A stretch of DNA of 64,000 nt from Clostridium oryzae. GTDB lineage: Bacteria; Bacillota; Clostridia; Clostridiales; Clostridiaceae. Shown one piece after another: positions 46,008 through 57,255 of this stretch; the stretch's first letter is position 1, and the number at the start of each line of letters is the position of its first letter. The stretch lies in assembly GCF_002029235.1 (NCBI RefSeq), contig NZ_MZGV01000009.1, positions 1 through 64,000 on the forward strand. The letters run 5' to 3'. The translations under genes and the position numbers were made by a program. The notes beneath the pieces were generated by a model. The model was not told where the DNA came from and ran no database searches. It saw only the letters and a list, made by a program, of their open reading frames with translations.

Positions 46008-46850
46008 ATGGAGATAAAGTCTTATGCGAAAATAAATATATCTTTAGATGTTACTGGTAAGAGAAGAGACGGATATCATTTATTAGAAATGATAATGCAA
46101 AGTATAGAATTATATGATGTGATTAATATAAATAAACGGGAAAAAGGTATAACAGTAAAATGTAATTTGCCATATATACCTACTGATGAAAAAAATCTTG
46201 CTTACAAAGCAGCTAAACTGTTTATTGATACTTATAACATAGAAGAAGGCGTTGAAATAGATATAATCAAAAATATTCCTGTAACAGCTGGTTTGGCTGG
46301 AGGAAGTTCCAATGCAGCCGCAGTGCTTAAGGGTATGAAGGCTATATTTAATATAAATATGAGCAACTCTGAACTTTCGAATTTGGGACTTAAAATTGGA
46401 GCTGATGTACCATATTGTATAACAGGAGGAACAGCTTTGTGCGAAGGTATCGGAGAGAAGGTTACGGGCCTTAAGCCGTTTAAAAATCATATAGTTATTT
46501 TGGTAAAGCCTCCTTTTGGAGTTTCTACTAAAGAAGTTTATAGTAAGTTAGATACTGGAAAAATATATAGGCATCCTGATACCCGAGCGATAATAAGTGC
46601 TATGGAAGCTGATGATATATATACTGTCAGTGATCTTATGAAAAATGTACTTGAAAATGTTACACTGAAAAAGCACTATATTATAAAAGATATAAAAAGG
46701 CAAATGCTTAATTTAGGGGCTGTTGGTGCTATGATGAGTGGCAGCGGACCTACAGTGTTTGCTTTTTTCGAAGATATACTTAAAGCACAAAAATGTTATG
46801 ATTTTATGAAAGACAAATATAAAGAAGTATTTATTTCAAGAACTATATAG
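46008..46850 (+). CDS. ispE: 4-diphosphocytidyl-2-C-methyl-D-erythritol kinase
   Basis: IspE phosphorylates CDP-methylerythritol in the MEP pathway to isoprenoids. It is a 280-residue GHMP kinase with the N-terminal SYAKINISLDVTGKRRDGYH, the ATP loop PVTAGLAGGSSNAAAVL near residue 90 and the C-terminal MMSGSGPTVFAFF. ATG 46008 is placed by GGAGGGTAG; an in-frame ATG at 45975 lacks a site. ispE lies beside veg and yabG in Bacillus as well, so this is conserved neighbourhood rather than functional linkage to the cyanophycin genes. A terminator follows. Confidence 0.95.
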   Translation: MEIKSYAKINISLDVTGKRRDGYHLLEMIMQSIELYDVININKREKGITVKCNLPYIPTDEKNLAYKAAKLFIDTYNIEEGVEIDIIKNIPVTAGLAGGSSNAAAVLKGMKAIFNINMSNSELSNLGLKIGADVPYCITGGTALCEGIGEKVTGLKPFKNHIVILVKPPFGVSTKEVYSKLDTGKIYRHPDTRAIISAMEADDIYTVSDLMKNVLENVTLKKHYIIKDIKRQMLNLGAVGAMMSGSGPTVFAFFEDILKAQKCYDFMKDKYKEVFISRTI

Positions 46851-46898
46851 TAATATTAGTACATTTTTTAAAATTAGAAATTTAAAGGTAAGAAAATT

Positions 46899-46927
46899 AA
46901 GCCAGTCCTAAGGGATTGGCTTTTTTG
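46899..46927 (+). terminator. Terminator after ispE
   Basis: AAGCCAGTCC (46899-46908) pairs with GGATTGGCTT (46913-46922), then a T-run. Confidence 0.85.
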
Positions 46928-47001
46928 TTTTAATGTGCATAAATTTTGATGCTGTAGAAAAAAATAAACATTATAGTCTAATGGAATATGGAGATGGAAA
47001 T

Positions 47002-47187
47002 ATGCAGTTATTTAATATTTATTTTCTCATTTTAACTATAGTCTGTGCAGCAGTTGTATTGATCTTTGATGTTAGGTATTTTAGAAAAAATGATGAATTA
47101 GCTGCAGCGTTATCTGCAAAATCTTGGGGTATAGTTTATATAATATTGGCAGTAGTAATGTATCTGCTTAATATTCTAATATGGTAA
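47002..47187 (+). CDS. Small two-helix membrane protein
   Basis: Not assigned to a family. ATG 47002 is preferred because GGAGATGG lies just upstream; the frame stays open to 46933. The 61-residue product consists of two hydrophobic helices (IYFLILTIVCAAVVLIF and WGIVYIILAVVMYLLNILIW) joined by a charged loop FRKNDELAAALSAKS. It ends 12 bases before gerKA and is likely the first gene of the germination operon, so it may be an accessory of the germinant receptor. That role is a guess from position only. Confidence 0.6.
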   Translation: MQLFNIYFLILTIVCAAVVLIFDVRYFRKNDELAAALSAKSWGIVYIILAVVMYLLNILIW

Positions 47188-47199
47188 GGAGAATTTGAC

Positions 47200-48660
47200 A
47201 TGAAAGAGCAAATGCAAGATTATATATCAAATGATTTAGATGAAAACTATAAATATCTGAAGAATTTATTTAAAGATAATACGGATATGATATTCAGAAA
47301 ATTCAATGCAGGCAAAGCAAAATGTCTGATTGTATATATAGATGGTATGGCTGATAAAATTCTTCTTGATAACTTTGTTCTTCGTACATTAATGCTTCAT
47401 GGAGATAGGATAGAAAAAGTTGAAGACATAAAAGATGAGATTCTTTCCGTTACTGACATAAGGGATGTAGAAGAACTTAGCAAAGGAATAAATGCAATGC
47501 TTTCGGGTGATACACTTATGTTGATTGAAGGACTTGATATCTGTTATGTAATAGCTACACGAGCTTGGTCAGCAAGAGGAGTATCAGAACCGTCTGGTGA
47601 GAGCTTGATAAGAGGATCAAGAGATGGTTTTGTAGAAACAATAAGATTTAATACAGCACTGCTTAGAAGAAGAGTCAGAGATACAAGATTAAGAATTGAA
47701 ATGACTACTGTGGGAGCAAGATCTAAAACAGACGTGGCTATAGTGTACATCGATGACATAGTAAATAAGGAAGTATTAGAATGTGCTAAAAAGAGGATAG
47801 ATAATATAAATATAGATGCAATACTTGACAGTGGGTACATAGAGCAGCTTATTGAAGACAATAAATGGTCTATATTCCCTCAACTGCAGAGCACTGAAAG
47901 ACCTGATGTTGTAGCAGCAGCGATATATGAAGGAAGGGTAGGTATAATGGTAGATAATTCACCATTTTGCATAATTGTGCCAACCACACTGCCTGCATTA
48001 TTTCAATCCCCAGATGACTATTATCAAAGATGGATTTATTCATCTGTCATGAGAATTGTAAGGTTTTTAGGAATAGTATTATCCCTCATTTTACCAGGAT
48101 TATATGTAGCAGTGACTTCTTTTCATAACTCTATAATACCTACTAAGCTAGCCTATGCTATTGCTGCCACAAGAGAGGGAGTACCATTTCCGGCGTATTT
48201 AGAAGCGTTAATAATGGAAGTTAGTATGGCGATTCTAGTAGAGGCTGTTGTTAGGCTGCCTAAGGCTATGGGTACAACTATAGGCATAGTTGGTGGAGTT
48301 ATAATAGGGCAGGCAGCGGTAACAGCAGGAATCGTCAGCCCAGTAATGGTAATTATTGTTTCAATTACTGCAATAACAACATTTATGACTCCAAACTATG
48401 AAATCGTTGCGTCACTTAGAATTGTAAGATTTATGTTTATAATAGCCTCATCAATAATAGGGCTATATGGCATGGCTTTAGTGGCTTTGGTTACACTTAT
48501 ACATTTAATTAAATTAAAGAGTTTTGGAATACCATACATGGCATCTGTTGTAGATATAAACAAAAATGACATGAAGGACACATTTATAAGATCCCCTCTT
48601 CAATACCTTAAACAGAGACCTAAATATATAAAATCGAAAGATAGGATGCGCCAAAATTAA
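47200..48660 (+). CDS. gerKA: Spore germination receptor subunit A
   Basis: GerA-family A subunit of a nutrient germinant receptor in the spore inner membrane. The 486-residue protein has an N-terminal soluble domain (about 1-280) with ARGVSEPSGESLIRGSRDGFVE, then several membrane helices (FLGIVLSLILPGLYVAVTSF onward) and the ALIMEVSMAILVEAVVRLP segment. TAAGGAGAA precedes the ATG. The B and C subunit genes follow directly, giving a complete A-B-C receptor. The germinant is unknown, and the gerK naming follows clostridial usage. Confidence 0.93.
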   Translation: MKEQMQDYISNDLDENYKYLKNLFKDNTDMIFRKFNAGKAKCLIVYIDGMADKILLDNFVLRTLMLHGDRIEKVEDIKDEILSVTDIRDVEELSKGINAMLSGDTLMLIEGLDICYVIATRAWSARGVSEPSGESLIRGSRDGFVETIRFNTALLRRRVRDTRLRIEMTTVGARSKTDVAIVYIDDIVNKEVLECAKKRIDNINIDAILDSGYIEQLIEDNKWSIFPQLQSTERPDVVAAAIYEGRVGIMVDNSPFCIIVPTTLPALFQSPDDYYQRWIYSSVMRIVRFLGIVLSLILPGLYVAVTSFHNSIIPTKLAYAIAATREGVPFPAYLEALIMEVSMAILVEAVVRLPKAMGTTIGIVGGVIIGQAAVTAGIVSPVMVIIVSITAITTFMTPNYEIVASLRIVRFMFIIASSIIGLYGMALVALVTLIHLIKLKSFGIPYMASVVDINKNDMKDTFIRSPLQYLKQRPKYIKSKDRMRQN

Positions 48661-48705
48661 CTGCTGAAGCTGATTAACTATAAGTGTAGAGGAGAAAATA
48701 AAATT

Positions 48706-49803
48706 ATGAACAAAGATAAGTATATAGATTCATTTGGATATTTTTGTACCATAATAGTAACTATCGTGGGAATAGGAATATTTTCGTATCCAAGGGAGGT
48801 AAGCGATTTAGTAGCTGGAGATAGTTGGCTAGTAGCGTTAATAAGTGCAGGAATAACTTATTTATTCGTTAGATTTATTCTGAAAGCTATGGAGAAAAAT
48901 GAATATAAACCAATAAATATAGTATTAAGGCGAAATTTAGGAACCATTATTGGAAGTTTTATAATGCTGCTTATGGCTTTGTCAAATATAGTAATTATTT
49001 CTCTTGGAATGAGAGCCTTTATTGAAGTGATAAAAATGTATCTTCTTCAAAATACACCTACTGAATTTCTTGTTGCTATTACCATTTTGTGTGGCGTTTA
49101 CCTTGTGAGAAGTGGATTAATAGCAAATATAAAATTTAATGAGGTAGCTTTTTGGATCATGTTTATACCAATGGTATTTATGCTTATATTTGCAGCTTTT
49201 CAAAGTGATTTTACAAATAATTTACCATTGTTTAATTCAAAGCCAATAAGTTACATTAGGGCTATTTTGGTTTCTAATTTTGTTTATGGCGGTGCGGAGA
49301 TAATATATTTACTTGTACCTAATCTGAAGGACAAAAAAGGTGCTGTTAAAACTGGATTCAGGGCACTGGCATTTATAGGTATATTTTATGCTGTTACTAT
49401 AATATTGTGCATAGGTGTATTTACTTCAGATGTCATGGGAAACATAATATGGCCTACAATAACTATGATGAAGGTGGTAGATGTACCGGGTACATTTGTA
49501 GAAAGATGGTATGGTATAGTCCTTGCATTATGGATTGTATTCTATTTCACAACATTTTCAAATGGATTTACTTTTTCAGCTCATATGCTTAAGGATTCTA
49601 TAAAACTATTTGATATAAGAATTTCATCTATGCTTATCGTACCCTTTATATACTTAATAGCTATGTACCCTACCAATATAGCAGAATTGTATTATGTAAT
49701 CGACATGGTTTCGCCAGTATTTTATGCAATCAATTTAATTTTTGTACCTATAGTTATATTTGCAACAGGTAAAATTGGTAGAGCGAAGGGAGTGGATAGA
49801 TGA
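48706..49803 (+). CDS. gerKB: Spore germination receptor subunit B
   Basis: GerB-family integral membrane subunit of 365 residues, related to APC amino-acid transporters, with about ten transmembrane helices. It opens FGYFCTIIVTIVGIGIFSYP, with the conserved YPREVSDLVAGDSW segment, and ends in FVPIVIFATGKIGRAKG. It probably forms the ligand-binding or channel part of the receptor, as known for GerBB. AGAGGAGAA precedes the ATG. Its stop TGA is directly followed by the gerKC ATG, indicating coupled translation. Confidence 0.93.
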   Translation: MNKDKYIDSFGYFCTIIVTIVGIGIFSYPREVSDLVAGDSWLVALISAGITYLFVRFILKAMEKNEYKPINIVLRRNLGTIIGSFIMLLMALSNIVIISLGMRAFIEVIKMYLLQNTPTEFLVAITILCGVYLVRSGLIANIKFNEVAFWIMFIPMVFMLIFAAFQSDFTNNLPLFNSKPISYIRAILVSNFVYGGAEIIYLLVPNLKDKKGAVKTGFRALAFIGIFYAVTIILCIGVFTSDVMGNIIWPTITMMKVVDVPGTFVERWYGIVLALWIVFYFTTFSNGFTFSAHMLKDSIKLFDIRISSMLIVPFIYLIAMYPTNIAELYYVIDMVSPVFYAINLIFVPIVIFATGKIGRAKGVDR

Positions 49804-50979
49804 ATGAAAAAGACAGTTACTGTAATATTGATCATATCGATGATGTTTACTACAGGATGTTGGGATAAAGTAGAAATAGATAGAAAAGTATTTGTTTCTA
49901 CGATAGGAATAGATCCGGGTAAGGATATAAAAAATTACAAATTGATAAATGACATTAAACCCGATGAGCCTTTTGGAGAAAGAGATATACAAAGGATGCA
50001 TGTGACATATGCTTTTCCGGATATAAGTGCGTATAGTTCAATGCAACCCCAAATACCATCGGACAAGTTTATCGAAACAGATGCATATTCACTTGAAGAT
50101 GCTAGGTCAAATGCATCTGCTAAAACCAGCAGACAATTGGATTTAAGTCATGTAAAGATGATTGCAATAAGTAGTGAGGTATTTAACTATAAGGATATAA
50201 TGAAAGAAATAGTTGATTATCTAGCACGAGATCCAGTTATAGATAGAAAATTATATGTAATATTGGTTCAGGGGGATGTTAGGGAGTTTCTTAATGCAAA
50301 AACACAAACGGAGAATACTGTAAGTGCATATATTCAAGGACTGATGGAAAGTGGAAAAACTAATACATCCGTACTTCCTATGACCCTCAATGAATTTATA
50401 ATCCTTCTGGAGCAAAACGGAAATGCTATAGTCCCTGCAATGAAACTAGATAAGGAAAAAAATGAGCTGGAGGTCACTGGAATAGCACTCATAAAGAATT
50501 ATGGACTTGTTTCATTTTTAACTGCTCGACAGACATCTACAGTAGAAATGCTTAGAGGAAAATTTATAAGCGGTAAAAGAGTAATATACAACTCAGGAGT
50601 ACCAATTGATTTTCTTATTGATGGAATAAAAAGGAGAATTAATGTTAATGAAAAAGGTGGAAAACTTGTTTATACAATTGATATCAATATGGAAGGCAGA
50701 GTAGTAAATTATACTGTAGACAGGAGATTATATAAAGACTCAACTATTAATTTTATAGAAAAATCATTTAATGAATCTCAAGGTGAAGAGTGTAGAATGA
50801 TGGCACGCATGCTTCAAGAGGAGTATGGATCCGATATCCTTGGACTTAGAGAATATGTGAAAAAATATAAACCTAACCTTTGGGAAAGAATTAAAGGCGA
50901 TTGGGAAGAGCAATATAAATCAGCAGAGATTGTTGTTAATGTTAATACGGAGGTTAGGAGAGTAGGCGTAAGAAAATAA
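49804..50979 (+). CDS. gerKC: Spore germination receptor subunit C
   Basis: GerC-family lipoprotein, 391 residues, anchored outside the inner spore membrane. The signal peptide ends in lipobox TTGC (VTVILIISMMFTTGCWDKVE), and the CWDxxEI start of the mature protein is diagnostic. Later segments SHVKMIAISSEV and LWERIKGDWEEQY near the C-terminus agree with the family. The ATG begins immediately after the gerKB stop. It completes the receptor operon; a sigma-F-like promoter and spoIIR follow. Confidence 0.93.
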   Translation: MKKTVTVILIISMMFTTGCWDKVEIDRKVFVSTIGIDPGKDIKNYKLINDIKPDEPFGERDIQRMHVTYAFPDISAYSSMQPQIPSDKFIETDAYSLEDARSNASAKTSRQLDLSHVKMIAISSEVFNYKDIMKEIVDYLARDPVIDRKLYVILVQGDVREFLNAKTQTENTVSAYIQGLMESGKTNTSVLPMTLNEFIILLEQNGNAIVPAMKLDKEKNELEVTGIALIKNYGLVSFLTARQTSTVEMLRGKFISGKRVIYNSGVPIDFLIDGIKRRINVNEKGGKLVYTIDINMEGRVVNYTVDRRLYKDSTINFIEKSFNESQGEECRMMARMLQEEYGSDILGLREYVKKYKPNLWERIKGDWEEQYKSAEIVVNVNTEVRRVGVRK

Positions 50980-50993
50980 AATTTGTGGTATAT

Positions 50994-51022
50994 GAATAAA
51001 TAACCATTATATGGAAATAATA
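50994..51022 (+). promoter_or_regulatory. Candidate sigma-F promoter of spoIIR
   Basis: GGAAATAATA (51013-51022) matches the forespore pattern GGNNANAMTR. GAATA (50994-50998), 14 bases upstream, is one mismatch from GYATA. The spacing is slightly short. spoIIR is a sigma-F gene in Bacillus. Confidence 0.35.
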
Positions 51023-51050
51023 AAAATATAATGATTGAGGGGGTTATGCC

Positions 51051-51692
51051 ATGAAAAATATAATAAAAGTGATTGCCGCAGTTATAATTATTCTGATAAT
51101 AGTAGATATAGTTAATTTTAATGCCTATGCTAACGATGATGGAGGCAGATTGCAGAAAAGTATAAGCAGTAAAATCATAAGGTTTCATGTATTAGCAAAT
51201 AGTGACACTATAGAAGATCAACAGTTAAAAATTAAAGTTAAGAATAAGATAATAAATTATCTTCAGCCAAGACTTGAACATAGTAGATCTATTAATGAAT
51301 CTAGAAGAATTCTTATGAAAAATGATGATAGAGTAAAAGCTATAGCCGAGAAAGTAATAAGAAAAAATGGATATAGTTATAGTGTGAGAACAGAACTGGC
51401 TAAAGAGAATTTCCCCGTGAAGTCTTATGGAGCTATAACACTCAGTCAAGGACGGTATGAAGCTTATAGAGTACTTATAGGGAAAGCCAGTGGACAAAAT
51501 TGGTGGTGCGTTATGTTTCCGCCATTATGCTTTGTTGATGTTACTAAAGGAGAGGTTGAAGAAAAGAAAAGTGAACGAGAACTTGGAAAGGTCTTGAATA
51601 AAAAAGAGATGGAATACGTAGAAGGAAATGATATTCACCTTAGGTTTAAGTGTGTAGAAGTTCTAAAAGGACTTATTGAAAAACTTAAATAG
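51051..51692 (+). CDS. spoIIR: Stage II sporulation protein R
   Basis: SpoIIR is made in the forespore and secreted into the intermembrane space, where it triggers SpoIIGA to process pro-sigma-E in the mother cell. The 213-residue protein has an N-terminal signal/anchor segment (VIAAVIIILIIVDIVNFNAYA) and the signature IIRFHVLANSDTIEDQQLKI, followed by GAITLSQGRYEAYRV and WWCVMFPPLCF. GAGGGGGTT precedes the ATG. It follows the gerK operon and has its own candidate forespore promoter. Confidence 0.94.
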   Translation: MKNIIKVIAAVIIILIIVDIVNFNAYANDDGGRLQKSISSKIIRFHVLANSDTIEDQQLKIKVKNKIINYLQPRLEHSRSINESRRILMKNDDRVKAIAEKVIRKNGYSYSVRTELAKENFPVKSYGAITLSQGRYEAYRVLIGKASGQNWWCVMFPPLCFVDVTKGEVEEKKSERELGKVLNKKEMEYVEGNDIHLRFKCVEVLKGLIEKLK

Positions 51693-51706
51693 ATATTATT
51701 ATTAAA

Positions 51707-51730
51707 GAAATTCAGCATAGCTGAATTTCA
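51707..51730. repeat. Minimal palindromic repeat between convergent genes
   Basis: GAAATTCAGC/GCTGAATTTC around ATA. It is the bare core of the dispersed repeat family, placed between spoIIR and the convergent glycosyltransferase, and probably works as a bidirectional terminator. Confidence 0.65.
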
Positions 51731-51746
51731 ATACTAGTGTTAGATA

Positions 51747-52871
51747 TTAGCTATAATAGCTTTTTGTAAGCTTTTGCAGGAGGTTATATATATCGTTGCC
51801 GCTATTTGGTTTTGCATATTTTTCACAATTTTTTTTAATGCTTGCAAGTAAAGTATCATCACAAAGAAATTCGGAAATTTGAGAACTACAATTCTTGACT
51901 TCGTTTAAATCTATAGCCAGCTGATGTCGTAAAAGAAAATCAGCATTTTTTTCTTCTTGACCAGGTATAGCAGAAAATATAGCCATTGGTATATGTGATA
52001 CTATGGCTTCTGTTACAGTCAGTCCTCCAGGTTTTGTAATCAACAGATCTGATGATTGCATGTATTTACATACATCTGTAGTATAACCAATTATTCTAGT
52101 TACTAATTGGGATTCGAAGCTTTGCTCCATTAAATGATTATACAGTTTTTTGTTATTACCTGTAATTATTAGTACCTGAATACTATTTTTTATGTTTTCT
52201 AATTGTTGATATAAATCTAAAACTTTTCCTAAACCTAGGCTGCCGCTCATTAATAGTACTGTTTTTTTAGCGGGGTTAAGGTTTAGACTAGTCAGTGTGT
52301 CCTTTCTGGAATATTTCTTTGTGAATTCTGGTTTTACTGGTATGCCGAAAGAAAAGATAAGTTCTCTTGGTACACCTCTTTCTATCATCTCATTGACCAT
52401 ATCATCGTTGGAAACTATATATGCATCTATATATGGATGAATCCAAAAACTGTGTGGTGCGTAATCGGTCATTATTGTAACTATAGGAATATCTATCTTT
52501 CCCTTAGCTTTTAAAATTGAAGCCATTTCATTGGAAATAGGATGTGTACTTACAATAATATCAGGATTAAAACTGTCTATAAGTGGTATAAGTTTATGAA
52601 TTATTATTTCGTTTATTTTGCTGCTGAAGTTGGCAATGCTATCTTCTGTTTCTGCAAGATTATAGAGTTTGCCAAATAGAGCGGGAGACAACTTTAAACT
52701 CTTTAAATAGCTCCCTATTACAACTTTATCTAGAATTGGGTTTATGTATTTTATTGTGTCGATAATAACAACCTCTGATTCGGGGCTGTTTATTTTTATA
52801 TACTTTTCAACTGCTTTTGCTGCATTTACATGCCCTCCGCCAGCTGATATGGAAAGTATAAGTACTCTCAT
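51747..52871 (-). CDS. UgtP/MGDG-synthase-like glycosyltransferase
   Basis: A 374-residue GT28-type glycosyltransferase related to diacylglycerol glucosyltransferase (UgtP), MGDG synthase and MurG. It opens MRVLILSISAGGGHVNAAKA, the Gly-rich loop shared by that group. The C-terminal donor site includes LLMSGSLGLGKVLDL and LITKPGGLTVTEAIV. It likely adds a sugar to a membrane lipid at the cytoplasmic face, giving glycolipids or lipoteichoic-acid anchors. ATG 52871 has AAGGGTG seven bases upstream; a GTG nine bases earlier is less likely. It is transcribed alone, convergent with spoIIR. Confidence 0.88.
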   Translation of the reverse strand: MRVLILSISAGGGHVNAAKAVEKYIKINSPESEVVIIDTIKYINPILDKVVIGSYLKSLKLSPALFGKLYNLAETEDSIANFSSKINEIIIHKLIPLIDSFNPDIIVSTHPISNEMASILKAKGKIDIPIVTIMTDYAPHSFWIHPYIDAYIVSNDDMVNEMIERGVPRELIFSFGIPVKPEFTKKYSRKDTLTSLNLNPAKKTVLLMSGSLGLGKVLDLYQQLENIKNSIQVLIITGNNKKLYNHLMEQSFESQLVTRIIGYTTDVCKYMQSSDLLITKPGGLTVTEAIVSHIPMAIFSAIPGQEEKNADFLLRHQLAIDLNEVKNCSSQISEFLCDDTLLASIKKNCEKYAKPNSGNDIYNLLQKLTKSYYS

Positions 52872-53078
52872 ATAATTCACCCTTTTAATATATTACTTAA
52901 GATTTTTGAAAAATGTCTTATTGGAACCCAAATTCATTATACATAAAATAGTAGTATATATAAAGCATAAAATATTTAAATTGTAAATGAAGCAGTATAA
53001 GAAAAATTTTTTATATTGAATAACATTGATGGTTTTACAAACAATAGACATATAAGAAATGTTTAAGGAGGAGCTAAG

Positions 53079-54443
53079 GTGAATACATATAAAAAGAGAT
53101 TAATATATACGCTTGCAGTAACTGCTATTATAGTTTTTTCAAGTACATATGCTGTTTTGATGACGTTAGAAAGAACGGATTATAGAAACTATCTTCAAGC
53201 TCAATACAGTAAAAGCATGTATGAACTATTAGATGACATTGAGAACATACAAGATAGTTTGGGTAAAACGGCTGTTTCTAGTACGAAGGAACAGAATATA
53301 CTGATTTTTGAGGATATATATAGATATTCATCCGCTGCCAATGATAAGCTTAACTCTCTGCCTGTTGATCCTAATGTGTCTACTAACATAGGAAAATTTA
53401 TAAATCAGGTAGGTGATTATTGTTATAGTTTAATTAGAAATTATGATAATACAAAGGAGTTAACCGATAACGATTATAAAACTCTGGATCAATTAGAGGA
53501 AGAATCTGATAAACTTAAGATAAGTCTAAATAATGTACTTTCAGATATTAATCAGGGAAAAGTGAAATGGGGAGAAATTAGAGAGAAAGTTAACGGAATT
53601 ATTGGAGAAAAGAAAAACTTATTATCAACTCAATTTAGCAGTATAGAGAAAGAGGTTCTGCAGTATCCTTCACTAATATATGACGGTCCGTTTTCAGATA
53701 ATATCCTAGAAATAAAACCAAGGGTAAATCAATTAGATGTTGTGACACAGCAGGAAACTAGAAAAACAGTTGCTAATGTAATAGGAACTTCGAGAATATC
53801 TAAGATTGAATTAGTTGAATCAAAAGGCCAGACACGAATAGCTGCTTATAGTTATAATGTATATATAAGGGGAAGAAAAAATAAAAACAAAATTTCATGT
53901 GAAATAAGTAAACATGGTGGTAAAGTAATTTATCTGTTAGATGACAGACAATTATTAAATCCTAAGATAAGTGAAAAGCAGGCTGAGCAAAATGCAAAAT
54001 TATTTCTAAAAAAATTAGGATATAAAGATATGAAATCCTCATATAGCCTTAAGTATGAGGATAATGTAGTTATAAATTTCGTACATAATGTAAATAATGT
54101 ATTTATATATCCTGAGCAAGTGGAGGTAAAAGTAGCATTAGACGATGGAAACATTGTAGGCTTTGAAGCGGAAAAATATTTGGTCGCCTATAATCAGAAT
54201 AGAAAAATAGTTAAACCAAAGCTATCTTTACAGGCAGCAAGAAATAGCTTAAATAAAAGATTTAGTGTTAAAAATTCTGGTATTGCAATAATACCTACTG
54301 AAATGAATAAAGAAATACTTTGTTACGAATTTTATGGTAACCATAAGAAAGACGAATATATAGTATATGTAAATGCTAACACAGGTAAAACAGAGAGGAT
54401 ATTAAAAGTTATCAATACCCCTAATGGGAGACTTACCATATAA
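53079..54443 (+). CDS. ypeB: Germination protein YpeB
   Basis: YpeB is needed in Bacillus for localisation and stability of the cortex-lytic enzyme SleB. The 454-residue protein has an N-terminal membrane anchor (IYTLAVTAIIVFSSTYAVLM), a coiled, helical region to about residue 190, a DUF-like middle domain (GPFSDNILEIKPR) and C-terminal PepSY-type repeats (ISEKQAEQNAKLFLKKLGY). GTG 53079 follows AAGGAGG. sleB, its usual neighbour, is not adjacent here and must be elsewhere or be replaced by another lytic enzyme. Confidence 0.9.
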   Translation: MNTYKKRLIYTLAVTAIIVFSSTYAVLMTLERTDYRNYLQAQYSKSMYELLDDIENIQDSLGKTAVSSTKEQNILIFEDIYRYSSAANDKLNSLPVDPNVSTNIGKFINQVGDYCYSLIRNYDNTKELTDNDYKTLDQLEEESDKLKISLNNVLSDINQGKVKWGEIREKVNGIIGEKKNLLSTQFSSIEKEVLQYPSLIYDGPFSDNILEIKPRVNQLDVVTQQETRKTVANVIGTSRISKIELVESKGQTRIAAYSYNVYIRGRKNKNKISCEISKHGGKVIYLLDDRQLLNPKISEKQAEQNAKLFLKKLGYKDMKSSYSLKYEDNVVINFVHNVNNVFIYPEQVEVKVALDDGNIVGFEAEKYLVAYNQNRKIVKPKLSLQAARNSLNKRFSVKNSGIAIIPTEMNKEILCYEFYGNHKKDEYIVYVNANTGKTERILKVINTPNGRLTI

Positions 54444-54567
54444 AAGCCTTGCCAAAATGCTGCAAAAAAATTAAACTATAAAATAATAGAAGGACATTAG
54501 AAAGTAAAAAAAGATAATGTACACCTTTAGAAAACCTCATATGAAATGGATGGGAGGCATTATATAT

Positions 54568-54981
54568 ATGGATAAAAAAGCAGTAATTTCTATTTCTAGT
54601 ATTCAAGAAGGAAGAAAGGAAGATGCTATAGAGGTATTGACACCTGGGAATTTTACCAAACATCAAAATGGTTATTCTGCAGAATACGATGAGACTAAAA
54701 TTTCAGGTATGGAAGGAACGACTACCAAAATAGAGATATCGCCAGAAAAGCTTATGCTTATTAGAGAGGGTACAACTACTACAAAGATGGAGTTTGAGAA
54801 AAACAATAAATGTACCACTATGTACACAACACAATATGGGTCATTAGAATTAGTTATTGAAACAAAAAATCTTGATATAGATATAGATGACAATGGCGGA
54901 AATATATTTATAAACTATAATATGCTCATAGGCGGTGTTCAGACAGAAAAGACAGAATTAAAAATCAATATAAAGGCATAA
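54568..54981 (+). CDS. DUF1934 (YwiB-like) beta-barrel protein
   Basis: A 137-residue protein of the DUF1934/YwiB family, a calycin-like small beta barrel of unknown function. Visible pattern: alternating strands with Thr-rich turns (GTTTKIEISPEKLMLIREGT, CTTMYTTQYGSLEL). ATG 54568 is chosen from GGGAGG ten bases upstream; an in-frame ATG at 54517 lacks a site. It is cytoplasmic, with no signal peptide. In Clostridia it often lies near pyrG as here, though the link has no known meaning. Confidence 0.8.
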   Translation: MDKKAVISISSIQEGRKEDAIEVLTPGNFTKHQNGYSAEYDETKISGMEGTTTKIEISPEKLMLIREGTTTTKMEFEKNNKCTTMYTTQYGSLELVIETKNLDIDIDDNGGNIFINYNMLIGGVQTEKTELKINIKA

Positions 54982-55054
54982 TATTGAATAAAATAGTTTT
55001 GTTTGGATAATAATTCAAATAAAACTATTTTACTTTGAAGGGGTTCAGCGTGTT

Positions 55055-55360
55055 ATGAGTATTGGTTATTATAGTCAGGAAAGATATGAAAAAATAATAA
55101 ATATTATTTGTGGCTACAAAGGCATAGAGAGGGAAGAATTAAAAAAGATAATGAAAGATATTCACAGTCGTTATATATTTTTTCTACTGCTAAAAAAATA
55201 TAAATGTTATAGCTTGGAAAAAGTGAAGGATGTTATAGACAATATAAGTGATAGATCTTTTAGAAATAACGTTAAGAAAGCTGAGGCCAAATTCTTTACA
55301 AACAAGCAATTTAGAGATGAATATTTAGAAATAGAGCAAATAGCAAAAAAAATTACATAA
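55055..55360 (+). CDS. Small helical protein, unknown
   Basis: Not recognised. The 101-residue product is basic and predicted all-helical (RYEKIINIICGYKGIEREEL, KKYKCYSLEKVKDVIDNISD, RNNVKKAEAKFFTNKQFRDE). It has no signal peptide and no membrane segment. GAAGGGG lies about eleven bases before the ATG. The gene sits between the DUF1934 gene and pyrG, and I expect relatives at the same place in other clostridia, but this needs a search. The helix pattern would suit a nucleic-acid or protein-binding role. Confidence 0.65.
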   Translation: MSIGYYSQERYEKIINIICGYKGIEREELKKIMKDIHSRYIFFLLLKKYKCYSLEKVKDVIDNISDRSFRNNVKKAEAKFFTNKQFRDEYLEIEQIAKKIT

Positions 55361-55513
55361 AGGTATAGATTAATGAAAGGATATGTGCTATCATATATGT
55401 TATGTTTATAGACAAACGATAAATATATCATGTATTGCACGAGTTACTTAGTTAGTGTTTAATAGATGCTGATTTTGTTATGCGTGCTAAACGATGTTAA
55501 AAACATGTGTTAA

Positions 55514-57223
<1,710 letters not shown>

Positions 57224-57255
57224 TATCTATATTAAGCATATGTAGATGTTAATTA

